NCBI GenBank assembly: GCA_023301565.1
Contig: JALZUO010000009.1
Span: 1 to 64,000, forward strand
From: Oligoflexales bacterium
GTDB taxonomy: Bacteria; Bdellovibrionota_B; Oligoflexia; Oligoflexales; JALZUQ01
Direction: 5' to 3'
Length of the DNA: 64,000 bases
The position numbers and the translations under genes were made by a program. Each line of letters begins with the position of its first letter. The first letter of the stretch is position 1. Below the pieces are notes generated by a model. The model ran no database searches and was not told where the DNA came from. It worked only from the letters and a program-made list of their open reading frames with translations. Shown piece by piece: positions 43,743 to 52,785 of the stretch.

Positions 43743-44216
43743 ATGGCTCGAAAAAAGAAGACTGCACGTAAGACGGCTGCAAAACGCAAGACGACTACGA
43801 AGCGTAAAACCACGAAAAAAAAGACTACTGCTAAGCGTAAAACTGCTGCAAAGCCAAAAGCTGCTGCTAAAAAAGCACCTGTAAAAAAGGCAAGTGTTCG
43901 TATTGGACCAAGCAATACACCACGCACCAAGTCTCAGATCATGAATATCATTTCTGAAGACGTAGGCATGTCAAAAAAAGAAGTTACTCAGGTTTTCGAA
44001 AGCCTAGAGAAAACAATCAAAGCTGACATGGGACCACGTGGATGCAAAGTATTCACTGTTCCTGGCCTTATGAAAATCACTGTAAAGCGTAAGCCTGCAA
44101 CAAAAGCTCGCAAAGGCATCAACCCATTCACTGGTGAAGAGATGATGTTCAAAGCTAAGCCAGCACGTAACGTGATCAAAGTACGCCCACTAAAGAAATT
44201 GAAGGAAATGGTTTAA
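43743..44216 (+). CDS. HU-family DNA-binding protein with a Lys-rich N-terminal tail
   Basis: The first 55 residues are a histone-like tail of KKT, KRK and AAAKK units. The HU/IHF domain follows: 'TKSQIMNIISEDVGMSKKEVTQVFES' helices, then a beta-arm and 'KARKGINPFTGEEMMFKAKPARNVIK', the usual DNA-embracing arm. It is a nucleoid architectural protein; in most bacteria HU lacks such a tail. The ORF track starts far upstream; AAGGAGG fixes the start at 43743 (a directly preceding ATG at 43740 is too close). A strong terminator follows. Confidence 0.92.
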   Translation: MARKKKTARKTAAKRKTTTKRKTTKKKTTAKRKTAAKPKAAAKKAPVKKASVRIGPSNTPRTKSQIMNIISEDVGMSKKEVTQVFESLEKTIKADMGPRGCKVFTVPGLMKITVKRKPATKARKGINPFTGEEMMFKAKPARNVIKVRPLKKLKEMV

Positions 44217-44237
44217 TCACCTTCTTTCAAAGCATGA

Positions 44238-44269
44238 AAAGCCTCTCCGCTAACGGAGAGGCTTTTTTT
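44238..44269. terminator. Strong bidirectional intrinsic terminator
   Basis: AAAGCCTCTCCG pairs with CGGAGAGGCTTT around a CTAA loop and is followed by seven T on the plus strand. It ends the HU transcript and, from the other side with a four-T tail, the pta-thyA-folA transcript. Confidence 0.9.
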
Positions 44270-44284
44270 GTGGTTGAACTAGCT

Positions 44285-44863
44285 TTAGCGAACTAGGCGC
44301 TGGTAGCTAATGGAAAGCTCGCCATCTGTTTCTACACTTCGGGTTTCAGCAGACTGGAAATGCTGCAAAAAATCCATGTCATAAAACGTATCGACCTCTG
44401 GATCCCAAACTGGGTTGAGCTTTGATTCAGCAACGCTCCAATGAACCTCATTGCATATGTTTTGCGTAAGTTTGTATATCTGACCGCCACCAATGCAATA
44501 AAACCTTCTGGGCTCGCTGCCGGTGGGAGCCTCCTTAGCTAGCCTGGAATACACCTGAATAGCCTCTTGCAACGAGCCACACACGTGCGTCCTACTCGCT
44601 TTTTCTTCCGTCCAGGTTTTTACGTGGTCTTGAGGTAGCCAATCGTCTTTTTTGGTCAAGATGATCGACTCACGCCCCGGGAAGACAAACCCGACCGACT
44701 CAAAAGTTTTTCTTCCCATAAGCAGAACTCCGCCCATAGTAATCTGTTTAAACAATTTGAGGTCCTCGGGAATATGCCAAGGCAAAGTTCCATTTTTACC
44801 GATCCCACCGTTTTTGGCAGTAACCACGACATGTGCTAACCGAATATCTTTGAAAGACATCAT
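44285..44863 (-). CDS. folA: Dihydrofolate reductase
   Basis: NADPH-dependent reduction of dihydrofolate to tetrahydrofolate. Motifs 'GIGKNGTLPWHIPEDLKLFK' (catalytic acidic residue in PED), 'LMGRKTFESVG' and 'YCIGGGQIYK' are all present. About 192 residues, slightly longer than E. coli's 159 because of loops around 'TWTEEKASRT' and 'LAKEAPTGSEPRR'. ATG 44863 is used, 3 bp after the thyA stop; TTG 44869 is less likely. Last gene of the pta-thyA-folA unit. Confidence 0.93.
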   Translation of the reverse strand: MMSFKDIRLAHVVVTAKNGGIGKNGTLPWHIPEDLKLFKQITMGGVLLMGRKTFESVGFVFPGRESIILTKKDDWLPQDHVKTWTEEKASRTHVCGSLQEAIQVYSRLAKEAPTGSEPRRFYCIGGGQIYKLTQNICNEVHWSVAESKLNPVWDPEVDTFYDMDFLQHFQSAETRSVETDGELSISYQRLVR

Positions 44864-44865
44864 AC

Positions 44866-45660
44866 TCAAACAGCCACCGGAGCTTTGATGCTGCCATGTG
44901 ACTCATAGCCTTTGAGTGTAAAGTCCTCAAAACCAAACTCGAAGATGTTCTCTACCTCTGGATTCAGCTCCAACGTAGGAAGCTTAAGTGGGTCCCGAGA
45001 AAGCTGCAGCTCAGCTTGGCTAACATGGTTATTATATAAATGGAGGTCTCCAAACGAGTGTACAAACTCACCGACTTTATACCCTGTAACCTGTGCCACC
45101 ATATGCGTAAGCAAAGCATAGGAAGCAATGTTAAACGGCACCCCAAGGAAGACATCTGCGCTTCTTTGGTATAGCTGGCAAGAAAGTTTGCCTCCTGCCA
45201 CATAGAACTGAAAAAAAGCATGGCATGGCGGAAGAGCCATTTGATCAAGTTCGCCAGGGTTGTAGGCAACGACCATGTGCCTGCGCGAGTCAGGGTTCTC
45301 TTTGATCTGCTGGACTACAGACCGAATCTGGTCAAAAGACTCGCCCTTTGCATTGCGCCAGTCTCTCCACTGCGCGCCGTAGACCCTTCCGAGATCTCCT
45401 TTTTCGTTTGCCCACTCGTTCCATATGCGAACACCATTTTTTTGCAGGTACTCTACGTTGGTATCACCACGCAAAAACCATAGAAGCTCATAGGCAACAG
45501 ACTTCCAGTGTACTTTTTTAGTTGTAACCATCGGAAAACCATTCCTAAGATCAAAGCGGACCTGACGACCAAAAACGCTTCTTGTGCCCGTCCCAGTTCT
45601 GTCGGTTTTTTCGGCTCCGTTATCGTAAACATCTTTTAGTAGCTCTAAATAGCTATTCAT
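44866..45660 (-). CDS. thyA: Thymidylate synthase
   Basis: Methylates dUMP with methylene-THF, giving dTMP and dihydrofolate, which FolA recycles. The catalytic Cys is in '[14 protein letters not shown]', the phosphate-binding Arg in 'KTDRTGTG' and the substrate motif is '[18 protein letters not shown]'. Exactly 264 residues, as in E. coli. It is 3 bp downstream of pta and directly followed by folA, the common thyA-folA arrangement. Confidence 0.97.
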   Translation of the reverse strand: MNSYLELLKDVYDNGAEKTDRTGTGTRSVFGRQVRFDLRNGFPMVTTKKVHWKSVAYELLWFLRGDTNVEYLQKNGVRIWNEWANEKGDLGRVYGAQWRDWRNAKGESFDQIRSVVQQIKENPDSRRHMVVAYNPGELDQMALPPCHAFFQFYVAGGKLSCQLYQRSADVFLGVPFNIASYALLTHMVAQVTGYKVGEFVHSFGDLHLYNNHVSQAELQLSRDPLKLPTLELNPEVENIFEFGFEDFTLKGYESHGSIKAPVAV

Positions 45661-45663
45661 ATC

Positions 45664-46713
45664 CTAGGCTCCATTTTTTATTGCTTCTATAGCCGAAATC
45701 ACCGCCGACCCTGCAATTTCCTCCACGCTAGCTCCTCTAGAGCAGTCCGTAAAAGGCTTTGCCAAACCCTGTAGCAACGGCCCGTATGCGTGGTAGCCAG
45801 CCACATGATTGGCTACTTTATACGCAATGTTTGCCGAATTTAGGTCAGGAAAAAGATAGATTTCTGCCGCCTGGTTTCCGGCATACGCAAGGCCTTTTTG
45901 GGAGGCAATCGCAGGCACAAAAGCCGCATCAAACTGAACAGGCCCGAGAACCTGAATACCTTTTTCAGACTGCTTGAAAATTCTGTCCGTATACTCTGCA
46001 GCGGCACGCACCTTATCGACAAGCTCACCACCAGCACTTTCTCCAGTTGCGTAAGAAAGAAAAGCGACCTTAGACGGAGAACTCCCAAACAGCGATCTCC
46101 ATTTTTGAACGGAATGCTTGGCAATTTCTGCAAACTGCTCTTTACTAGGCTGAGGGTTTACCCCGCAGTCAGCAAACAGGAACCACCTATGGTTGGTAGG
46201 CTGCCCAGTCACTAGCCCCATACTTTTGGGGGAACAAAACAAAAAACTGCTAGAGAGCAAATCGCTGCCCTGCTCAAGCCCCACAGCATATAGCCCGGCC
46301 CTTATAATGTGTGCTGTCGTATAACGACACCCTCCTACCCCAGAATCTAGCTTTCCGCTGGAAACCATCGAGGCTAGGCAATAGGCGGGGTCCAAAGCCA
46401 GCTGTTCTATCTGTGGCTCTGAAAGTTTTTTCCCCCGAGACAGCAGGTACTGCTCAATTGTTTTACGCGTAGCTAAAGCCTGCTCGGCTACATTCAAAAA
46501 CTCAATACGTTCTTCTTGCTTTAAGCTTGAAGGTAGCTCCTCGTAATCTTTTGAAGTTCCGACCAAAGCCAGACGTAAAGGCGTTTGCTCGAGCAACTGC
46601 AGGCAAGCGTTTTGCACTCTGTGGTCTGAAGCCTCACAGAATCCCACCCGAACACCTTTTAAGCCTAAAGCACCGGGCAGCTCTAATGGACGTATCGTTT
46701 GCTCATCTTTCAC
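45664..46713 (-). CDS. pta: Phosphate acetyltransferase
   Basis: Interconverts acetyl-CoA and acetyl phosphate. The PTA_PTB domain shows 'LDSGVGGCRYTTAHIIRA', 'LSYATGESAGG', 'VLGPVQFDAAF' and 'LFPDLNSANIAYK', typical of Pta. At 349 residues it is the short single-domain form without the N-terminal regulatory part of E. coli Pta. Acetate kinase is not in the window. GTG start with AGGAG about 12 bases upstream. It heads the operon with thyA and folA. Confidence 0.92.
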   Translation of the reverse strand: MKDEQTIRPLELPGALGLKGVRVGFCEASDHRVQNACLQLLEQTPLRLALVGTSKDYEELPSSLKQEERIEFLNVAEQALATRKTIEQYLLSRGKKLSEPQIEQLALDPAYCLASMVSSGKLDSGVGGCRYTTAHIIRAGLYAVGLEQGSDLLSSSFLFCSPKSMGLVTGQPTNHRWFLFADCGVNPQPSKEQFAEIAKHSVQKWRSLFGSSPSKVAFLSYATGESAGGELVDKVRAAAEYTDRIFKQSEKGIQVLGPVQFDAAFVPAIASQKGLAYAGNQAAEIYLFPDLNSANIAYKVANHVAGYHAYGPLLQGLAKPFTDCSRGASVEEIAGSAVISAIEAIKNGA

Positions 46714-47106
46714 TATTTTTTCTGGCTCCTAGTTTGACCATGTCTCGCCTAGGTTAATTCTAAAGGGCTTTGCATACAAAAGAATTAAAATTGGCCCAAT
46801 AGCCAAAATAAACAAATTCCCAAGTAATCTCTATAGTTTAAGCTGATTAAAATTAAATCAAACCAGCGTGAGCCGCTCTAGACGCGGCACAAAGCTTTCT
46901 AAGTACCCAGTTATCCACAGTTTTTGTGGAATACAGCGTTGTTCGCACAAACCCCTTGGGGCCCAAGCTAAAGATTTGGGGCAGAAGTTGCCGATTCAGA
47001 GAATCCGTAGGTTTCCGAAAGAATAGAAGGACGAATTTAACCGTCAGAGCAACAACTCTGGTTTTAACGCGTCCCAGATATTTTGAATTATTTTAATGGA
47101 GTTCTC
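46714..47106. other. Intergenic region with a DnaA box, about 390 bp
   Basis: It lies between pta (minus) and the EAL-domain gene (plus) and should contain divergent promoters. It holds one perfect DnaA box, a CCCCTTGGGG palindrome around 46951-46960 and a small CAGAG/CTCTG hairpin at 47045-47060 in the EAL gene's leader. I looked for a c-di-GMP riboswitch here and found no GEMM signature. No gene seen. Confidence 0.45.
46911..46919 (+). promoter_or_regulatory. Perfect DnaA box
   Basis: TTATCCACA at 46911-46919 is the consensus DnaA-binding sequence, followed after a few T by TGTGGAATA, a degenerate box in the opposite direction. With only one good box and no AT-rich unwinding element it is not an origin; DnaA-dependent regulation or titration is possible. 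Confidence 0.45.
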
Positions 47107-48885
47107 TTGTATTTTTTAGCTGTTGAAAACGAAGAGTTGCGTGAGCAGGTTGAAGCTATGTTTCAAAGTGCAAGCAAGAACTTTAACTCTTTACAGTTCC
47201 ACAATGGAAAAGCTAACGAGTCGATCTCCAGATGCTTTACGGCTCCAGAAGCCACCCTGGTTATGGAATGGCCGTACCCTGGGAAGTCCATGTCCGCAAG
47301 CAAGAGGCTTCTACGGCTTCTTTGCCAACGCCTTCCAACCTACTTGCTTGAACTAAAGCCTGACGGCTCTTTAGAGGGTCTTTCATCAGCCGATGCGATC
47401 AACCAGTGCACGCGGATTTCTTCCATAGAAGAACTAACCTCCGCCTTACAAACCGTTCCATTTCCGGCCGTACCGATCGACACGGTAGATATCGGTTACT
47501 TTGAACAGACCTTAGCTGACGAAAGCAGTCTTTCAGTCATTAGTCTAGAGATCAAAAACCTGTATCAACTTGAGCAGCAGTTTGACAACGAGGTACTCGC
47601 TTTAGCCAAAAAAACCTTTCGGCAGACCTTGCAGTCAATGTGGTCTCAACCAAGTGGGTTTAGGCGAGGTGATCGCCTAGTCAAAATCGACGGCAAACCC
47701 GACTGTTATTACTTACTTTTGCGCAATGCCAAAAAAGAAAATCGGATCCATGCACCTGGCAACACTGAAAATATGGCCGACAGAATTTATGCTGTTGTGG
47801 AACGAACCTTTGCACAGAAACTGGCAAAAAACTGCAGCAAAGAAGGCATCCAAGGAATCACACAAGCTTTTGTAGCTGAAATTGAAGTCGGCTTCGGCTC
47901 GGCCGTTCACAACCCTGTTGTCAGCCCCAGCGAAGCTGTAAAAAGAGTCATGGACACCACACACAAAAACGCATCAATCAACTTGCAGCGCACCTTAGAT
48001 AGAGAGCGCGAGTTTTTTCATATGATCTTCCAAAACCCGACAATCCTCTACCCTCACCTGCAAGGCGTTTTCTCTTGCAATAAAGATGGACAGGCGCAAT
48101 TGATGGGTTTTGAAAGCCTCATTCGATTTGATTTGCAGCGCCTGATTCAAATACTTCCAAATTTAAACCGCTCGCTTATCAACATGAAGATCATCAGCCC
48201 AGAGTTTTTGTTCAAAAAAGCAAAATTCCTAGGACTAGACCAAGAGCTAGATCAGCTTTGCCTCAAAAGGTCTTTCGAAGAGTGTTCAGATATAAGCCTA
48301 CCTCTTTTCTTGAACGTCCTCCCTGCGAACCTAAGGCACTTTGATACCCTGATGAAATACCTGCCAAACCCACCACGGCACGGCATTATTTTGGAAGTAT
48401 CAGAGAACTCAGCGATCACAAACCTAGAAAAGATTCAGGCAATCCGTAAAAAATTAAAAGGCAAAGGCGTCCGCCTTGCAGCCGATGATTTTGGTAAAGC
48501 CCATAGTGGTTTTGACCGAATCATGCTTTTATCACCAGATATCATAAAGCTCGACCGTGAACTTATCCGCGACATTAACAAACATAGTCATAAAAAAATC
48601 TATCTGCAGGGGCTCATCCAGTCAGCTCACCTTTGTAACACGAAAGTTCTAGCCGAGGGTGTAGAAACTAAAGCTGAGCTTGAAGTTCTTCAAGACCTAG
48701 ATATTGACTTTTATCAAGGATACCTATTCCACAGACCAGCGTCTTTAGCGGCGGTAAATGCAAAGTTCAGCTATGCTTTTAACAGCAATGCACTTACAGA
48801 GTTAGTGTCAGAAGCAGACGATGAAAAAGCGCAAAAAGAAGAAAATACCCATACGCAGAAAGCTAATAAGAGTAAAGCTTCTTAA
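47107..48885 (+). CDS. EAL-domain protein with a degenerate GGDEF domain
   Basis: C-terminal EAL domain: 'MGFESLIRFD' (variant of the ExLxR motif), 'FLNVLP', 'LEVSEN', 'DDFGKAHSGFDRI', 'IIKLDRELI' and 'LAEGVETKAELEVL', so the metal ligands and general-base region are kept and c-di-GMP hydrolysis is plausible. The middle region has 'RGDRLVKIDGK', a remnant GGDEF fold without the active motif. The N-terminus is of unknown type. I chose TTG 47107 (GGAG 6 bases upstream) over TTG 47083. It is monocistronic. Confidence 0.85.
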   Translation: MYFLAVENEELREQVEAMFQSASKNFNSLQFHNGKANESISRCFTAPEATLVMEWPYPGKSMSASKRLLRLLCQRLPTYLLELKPDGSLEGLSSADAINQCTRISSIEELTSALQTVPFPAVPIDTVDIGYFEQTLADESSLSVISLEIKNLYQLEQQFDNEVLALAKKTFRQTLQSMWSQPSGFRRGDRLVKIDGKPDCYYLLLRNAKKENRIHAPGNTENMADRIYAVVERTFAQKLAKNCSKEGIQGITQAFVAEIEVGFGSAVHNPVVSPSEAVKRVMDTTHKNASINLQRTLDREREFFHMIFQNPTILYPHLQGVFSCNKDGQAQLMGFESLIRFDLQRLIQILPNLNRSLINMKIISPEFLFKKAKFLGLDQELDQLCLKRSFEECSDISLPLFLNVLPANLRHFDTLMKYLPNPPRHGIILEVSENSAITNLEKIQAIRKKLKGKGVRLAADDFGKAHSGFDRIMLLSPDIIKLDRELIRDINKHSHKKIYLQGLIQSAHLCNTKVLAEGVETKAELEVLQDLDIDFYQGYLFHRPASLAAVNAKFSYAFNSNALTELVSEADDEKAQKEENTHTQKANKSKAS

Positions 48886-48903
48886 ATACTAAAAAATTAA
48901 ATA

Positions 48904-49587
48904 TCAATACGGCGAAAGACACCCCATCAAAAGCGCAACAGACTCCACTACGTCTAGAGGAGCAAATTTTTGTGGATCATTCAGCACCCGAGTTAAAATG
49001 TGCTCGGGTCGAAACCACGGGGTGGGCCGTTCACTTAGAATACTCAACACAACCCTTGTGTTTGCCGGAGAGTCTCGCAAACTAGACTCAACCGCACTTG
49101 AAAAATACTTAAACCTTGTAGAAAGAATGTCTGCTGCGTAAAGCTCATCTAAAAACCTTAGCTGCAAAGAAGTTGAATATCCACCTAAAAGCTGCGAAAT
49201 CACCTTTGGAGCAAACGCTAGATTCAGCGATCTTACTTTTTTCAGTTTAGCAACAAAATCACTATCTGCGGGATGGACATACACTCCCACCTTGCCAAAG
49301 TACTTTCTTTTTTCCACCAAAACATGCACATACAAATGCGTGAGGTAACTAGATTTGCTACAGGCATCTATTACTCTAAGTTCAAACTTCTCACCGCCAT
49401 CGCGCCACCCTCCTAACAAATCCGCCAGCTCTTCGGCGTCCCTTTTCGAAGGAGGTATGCCAGTCTTGGCCTTGGCAGCTTCGACGAGGCTTACAAGCCT
49501 TTTTTCTAGATCAAAAGGAAAGCCATCACCAAAAAGAGGGGACACAGGCCATGAAAGCAGAAAAGTTAGTAAAAACAGATAACGCAT
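48904..49587 (-). CDS. Secreted protein of unknown function
   Basis: Signal peptide ('LLTFLLSWPVSPLFGDG') followed by about 205 residues of mixed alpha/beta sequence. A beta-hairpin region ('HLYVHVLVEKRKYFGKVGVYVHP') is followed by helical sequence up to a C-terminal 'MGCLSPY'. No domain is recognised. It converges on the EAL-protein gene 18 bp from its stop, with no shared terminator visible. Confidence 0.6.
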   Translation of the reverse strand: MRYLFLLTFLLSWPVSPLFGDGFPFDLEKRLVSLVEAAKAKTGIPPSKRDAEELADLLGGWRDGGEKFELRVIDACSKSSYLTHLYVHVLVEKRKYFGKVGVYVHPADSDFVAKLKKVRSLNLAFAPKVISQLLGGYSTSLQLRFLDELYAADILSTRFKYFSSAVESSLRDSPANTRVVLSILSERPTPWFRPEHILTRVLNDPQKFAPLDVVESVALLMGCLSPY

Positions 49588-49817
49588 GGCTTATTTTACC
49601 TTGTTTGCCCGCAGGAACAAAGGCCGCGGCTGAATATTTAACCCAAACGTAGAATCGCTCGCACACAACACTAAGTATATAAACCTTATCTTAAAAACCC
49701 TGCAACGTACTGTTGTTACAAGAGATAAAAGCTTTCTTGCTGCACCCCAACTGTGTTCCGATAAGCACCTTAAGCAAGACTAAACCATGTCAAAGCTTCT
49801 GGGGGAGTAGTTTTACA

Positions 49818-50723
49818 ATGAAGTCCAACCTAGCAAAAATGCTATTCGCAGCGCTTATTGTATTTGCTTTTGCCTGTAAAAAAGAACAAAGCTTTGCAGA
49901 GCAAAACGACTCAGCAGAAACGGCGGCTATTCTAGAAGCAGCTACAGATATAGATACTATGGCTGAAGAAGCTATTCAGGTAGCCGCAGAGCTAACGCTT
50001 TCTGCTAGCGACCCTGTCACTACAAAGCCTGAGCTTGCGCTTGTCTTGAGCAATATCGATACAAGTTTTATGTCTAGCCTAGACCATGATCAAATCATGG
50101 AAAGAGTTTTTAACAAACTTGACCACGACAGCGACCAAATGCTTTCCTACGAAGAGTTGCAAACCTCTTTAAATTCTTATGCTTTTAAAATTGGAACGCC
50201 AGATCCTAGTAAATTAGAAAAAATCGGGAGATTTGTTTTTGGTGATTCCACAGAAAAACATGCAATGAAATCCATCAAACCAAGGCTAGATGCATTGATG
50301 AAAGACAAAAGGATTTACAGCCTAAGAGCCCGTAAAAGAATGGTGGCGCACTCAGACCTTGAATGCAGAAAATTTGCCCTTTCAAGCCTCAGGCTCGTAG
50401 GTGGAAAAGAGTCAGGTGCTTGCAACCCAACGGCCTACCGTGAAGTCAATGGGTATATGAAACCTTTCCCAAAACCTGGAAGCTTTCATGCTGCGATTCA
50501 AAAATCACGAAGCAACCCAAAAATGCAAAGCTACCTTTCAAAACTGCAAGAGTCTACGAGCTCTCTTAAAGTTAAGATGGACAAGATTTGCAGCGAAAAA
50601 CTAGGCGACCCCGAGCTGAGCGAGCGAGTCACAAAAATGTGCGAGGTTCGCAAACTAAATATCTCAGCACCACACTTTTCTGGGGCAGGCTATTTGAATA
50701 CTTCTTCGCAGGCTTCTGAATAA
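49818..50723 (+). CDS. EF-hand-containing probable lipoprotein
   Basis: The ORF track starts 35 codons too early; ATG 49818 has GGGAG upstream and opens a signal peptide ending 'FAFACKKE', a weak lipobox. About residues 90-105 contain a complete EF-hand loop, 'DHDSDQMLSYEE' (Asp at 1, 3 and 5, Glu at 12), so calcium binding is likely. The rest is helical and Lys-rich with cysteines at 'LECRKF', 'GACNPT', 'KICSEK' and 'KMCEVR'. Calcium-binding lipoproteins of this type occur in several Gram-negative groups, with unknown roles. Confidence 0.72.
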   Translation: MKSNLAKMLFAALIVFAFACKKEQSFAEQNDSAETAAILEAATDIDTMAEEAIQVAAELTLSASDPVTTKPELALVLSNIDTSFMSSLDHDQIMERVFNKLDHDSDQMLSYEELQTSLNSYAFKIGTPDPSKLEKIGRFVFGDSTEKHAMKSIKPRLDALMKDKRIYSLRARKRMVAHSDLECRKFALSSLRLVGGKESGACNPTAYREVNGYMKPFPKPGSFHAAIQKSRSNPKMQSYLSKLQESTSSLKVKMDKICSEKLGDPELSERVTKMCEVRKLNISAPHFSGAGYLNTSSQASE

Positions 50724-50798
50724 ACTTGTTTTTGCTTCCGTTTTACATCGTGTTTTTTTTCTGTTAACCAACAGCACACCTGTTTTTGGGAGAAAAAT

Positions 50799-51950
50799 AT
50801 GACCATTTCCATATCAGCCCGATTCGATGGCGGAAACATTGAACTTATAGAAAAGCCAGTGGGTAGTCACGTAAGGCTTAAGATTCGCAAAGACGCACAC
50901 TCGGAGTTTCTTCAGTGGTTTTACTTTAGATCGACTGGAACAAATGCAAAAAAAACATCTTACTCGATAGAAAACGCTGGGCAAACCTCCTATGCCGACG
51001 GCTGGAAGGACTATAAGGTCTGCGCATCCTATGATTTAAAAAACTGGTTTCGGGTTAGCGACACTTCCTACACTGAGGGAAAACTGAACTTTTCTTTCAC
51101 AGCAGAGCATGAATCTGTTTATTTTGCTTACTTTGCCCCCTATACGATGGTGCGACACCAAAACCTTATTGCAGGTACGCTGACAAATAGCCGGGTGCAG
51201 TACAAAAACCTTGGCCAAACCCTTGATGGCCAGGATATGGACCTACTAGTTATTGCCAACAGTTTTGACCCAGATGCGATAAAAGAGAAAAAGAAATGCT
51301 GGGTGATTGCTCGGCAGCATCCAGGTGAAACCATGGCCGAATGGTTTATGGAAGGATGGTTGGAAAGAGTCCTAGACGCTACCGACCCTGTCACGCGTAC
51401 CCTGCTAGAAAATGTAGTGTTCTACGTGGTCCCAAACATGAACCCAGACGGTAGCCGCCGCGGACATCTACGCACCAATGCGGCAGGCTCAAACCTAAAC
51501 AGAGAGTGGCAAAACCCAACCATGGAAAAAAGCCCAGAAGTATACCTAGTGCTAAAAGAAATGGAAAAAACCGGCGTAGACTGTTGCCTGGATGTACATG
51601 GGGACGAGGCCCTGCCCTACAACTTCATTGCAGGTGCCGAGGGAGTTCCGGGGTGGTCTCAAAGACTGTTGTCTTTGCAAGAAGCCTACAAGAGTTCTTT
51701 GGTACAAAACAATCCAGACTTTCAAACTAAATATGGCTACGATGTAGATACTCCAGGTGCTGCTAACCTGGCTATCTGCACAAATTATATAGCTGAAGCC
51801 TTTGACTGTTTATCAATGACCTTAGAAATGCCCTTTAAAGATAATGCCGATGCACCATGCTCTAGACACGGCTGGTCGCCGGAAAGAGCACAAAAACTCG
51901 GCGCTTCTAATTTAGATGCACTTTATGCGGTCGTAGACAAGCTTCGCTAA
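50799..51950 (+). CDS. M14-family carboxypeptidase (cytosolic carboxypeptidase-like)
   Basis: Zinc ligands: His and Glu in 'ARQHPGETMAEW', His in 'CLDVHGDEALP'; substrate motif 'NLNREW'; catalytic Glu in 'LSMTLEMPFKD'. An N-terminal beta-sandwich of about 120 residues precedes the catalytic domain, the arrangement of AGBL/CCP-type enzymes, which in bacteria are usually cytoplasmic peptide carboxypeptidases. No signal peptide. The substrate is unknown. Confidence 0.9.
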   Translation: MTISISARFDGGNIELIEKPVGSHVRLKIRKDAHSEFLQWFYFRSTGTNAKKTSYSIENAGQTSYADGWKDYKVCASYDLKNWFRVSDTSYTEGKLNFSFTAEHESVYFAYFAPYTMVRHQNLIAGTLTNSRVQYKNLGQTLDGQDMDLLVIANSFDPDAIKEKKKCWVIARQHPGETMAEWFMEGWLERVLDATDPVTRTLLENVVFYVVPNMNPDGSRRGHLRTNAAGSNLNREWQNPTMEKSPEVYLVLKEMEKTGVDCCLDVHGDEALPYNFIAGAEGVPGWSQRLLSLQEAYKSSLVQNNPDFQTKYGYDVDTPGAANLAICTNYIAEAFDCLSMTLEMPFKDNADAPCSRHGWSPERAQKLGASNLDALYAVVDKLR

Positions 51951-52076
51951 ATCCACGCTGCGCCGTCGGCGAAACGGTCTCCTTGATAAGTAAGGCTAAC
52001 TTTAGTATCTCAAATGTAGCATTAGCTAAAATTTTTTAGAGATTCCTAAATTTGACCACTGATAAGGGAGACCAAA

Positions 52077-52755
52077 GTGAAAGCCATCATCTTAGCTGGA
52101 AGTATTCTGTTTGCGTACAATTTAGCAGCACAGAAAAAAGTAAAACACTATTCTGGGTCAGGCATGAAATGCACCTCTGAAGAGGGGGTTTCGCTATATA
52201 TAGGATCCAAAGGTGAGCTAAGCAAACTCACCAGCACCGAGTTCAACCTAAAGCTTTATGCCAAAGAATTTAACCCAACTAAAAAAGTTAGAACAAGCAG
52301 CTCTAATGGGAGAAGCATACGGCTCCAGCCATATAAACCTGACGCACTACACAGAAGAAAACAAAATCAGCGCAAAGCACGTCGACAGCTTGGTGGCTTA
52401 CTCGCTACTTCTAGACACTCAAAGTGAAGAAAGACTAGATGCGCGGCAAAAAAAAGAGGCCGCAAAACTTATCAGCCTTTACCATAGAAAAGTTGGCGAC
52501 CTCAATAAAGCCTTTGAAGCAGTCGTACGCGAAGAGTGGGAAGGCGATCAAGAAGAGATTGAGTACGCAATAGAGGAGCTAGGCTGGTATTCAGACGCTC
52601 AATTTATTGTTTTAAAAGATACAGGCGAGGTACTTGGCCTATTCGTTGAATATTACCTATCCGAGGTTGACGGCTACACATCCGAAGTTAAAGCTATTGC
52701 GTATGAGATAAAAGGCGACAAGCTCACGGCTGTAACAGTGCAAGACCCAAACTAA
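52077..52755 (+). pseudogene. Secreted-protein gene interrupted by a frameshift at an A6 run
   Basis: Two overlapping ORFs in different frames join into one sensible protein. The first opens with a signal peptide ('IILAGSILFAYNLAAQ') and continues to 'KEFNPTKK'; the second takes over at 'KKLEQAALMGEAYG' and runs to the true stop. The change of frame falls exactly at the A6 run 52281-52286; five A would restore one frame of about 225 codons. It may be a sequencing or assembly error, a real pseudogene, or transcriptional slippage. The second half is acidic and looks conserved ('FIVLKDTGEVLGLFVEYY'). Confidence 0.7.
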
Positions 52756-52785
52756 GCTGCAATCATCTTTAGGACTGCAGCTTTT
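52754..52785. terminator. Shared terminator hairpin between convergent genes
   Basis: AAGCTGCA and TGCAGCTT pair around a 14-base loop; TTTT follows on the plus strand and a poorer AGTTTGG on the minus strand. It overlaps the last codons of the glutamate dehydrogenase gene, repeating the layout seen at 996-1032. Confidence 0.5.

Noticed and set aside
46911-46919. Possible replication origin
   Set aside because: Only one perfect DnaA box, no clustered boxes, no AT-rich unwinding element and no dnaA/dnaN genes nearby.
46714-47106. Possible c-di-GMP riboswitch ahead of the EAL gene
   Set aside because: The expected conserved GEMM core sequences and tetraloop-receptor layout were not found; only small unrelated hairpins are present.
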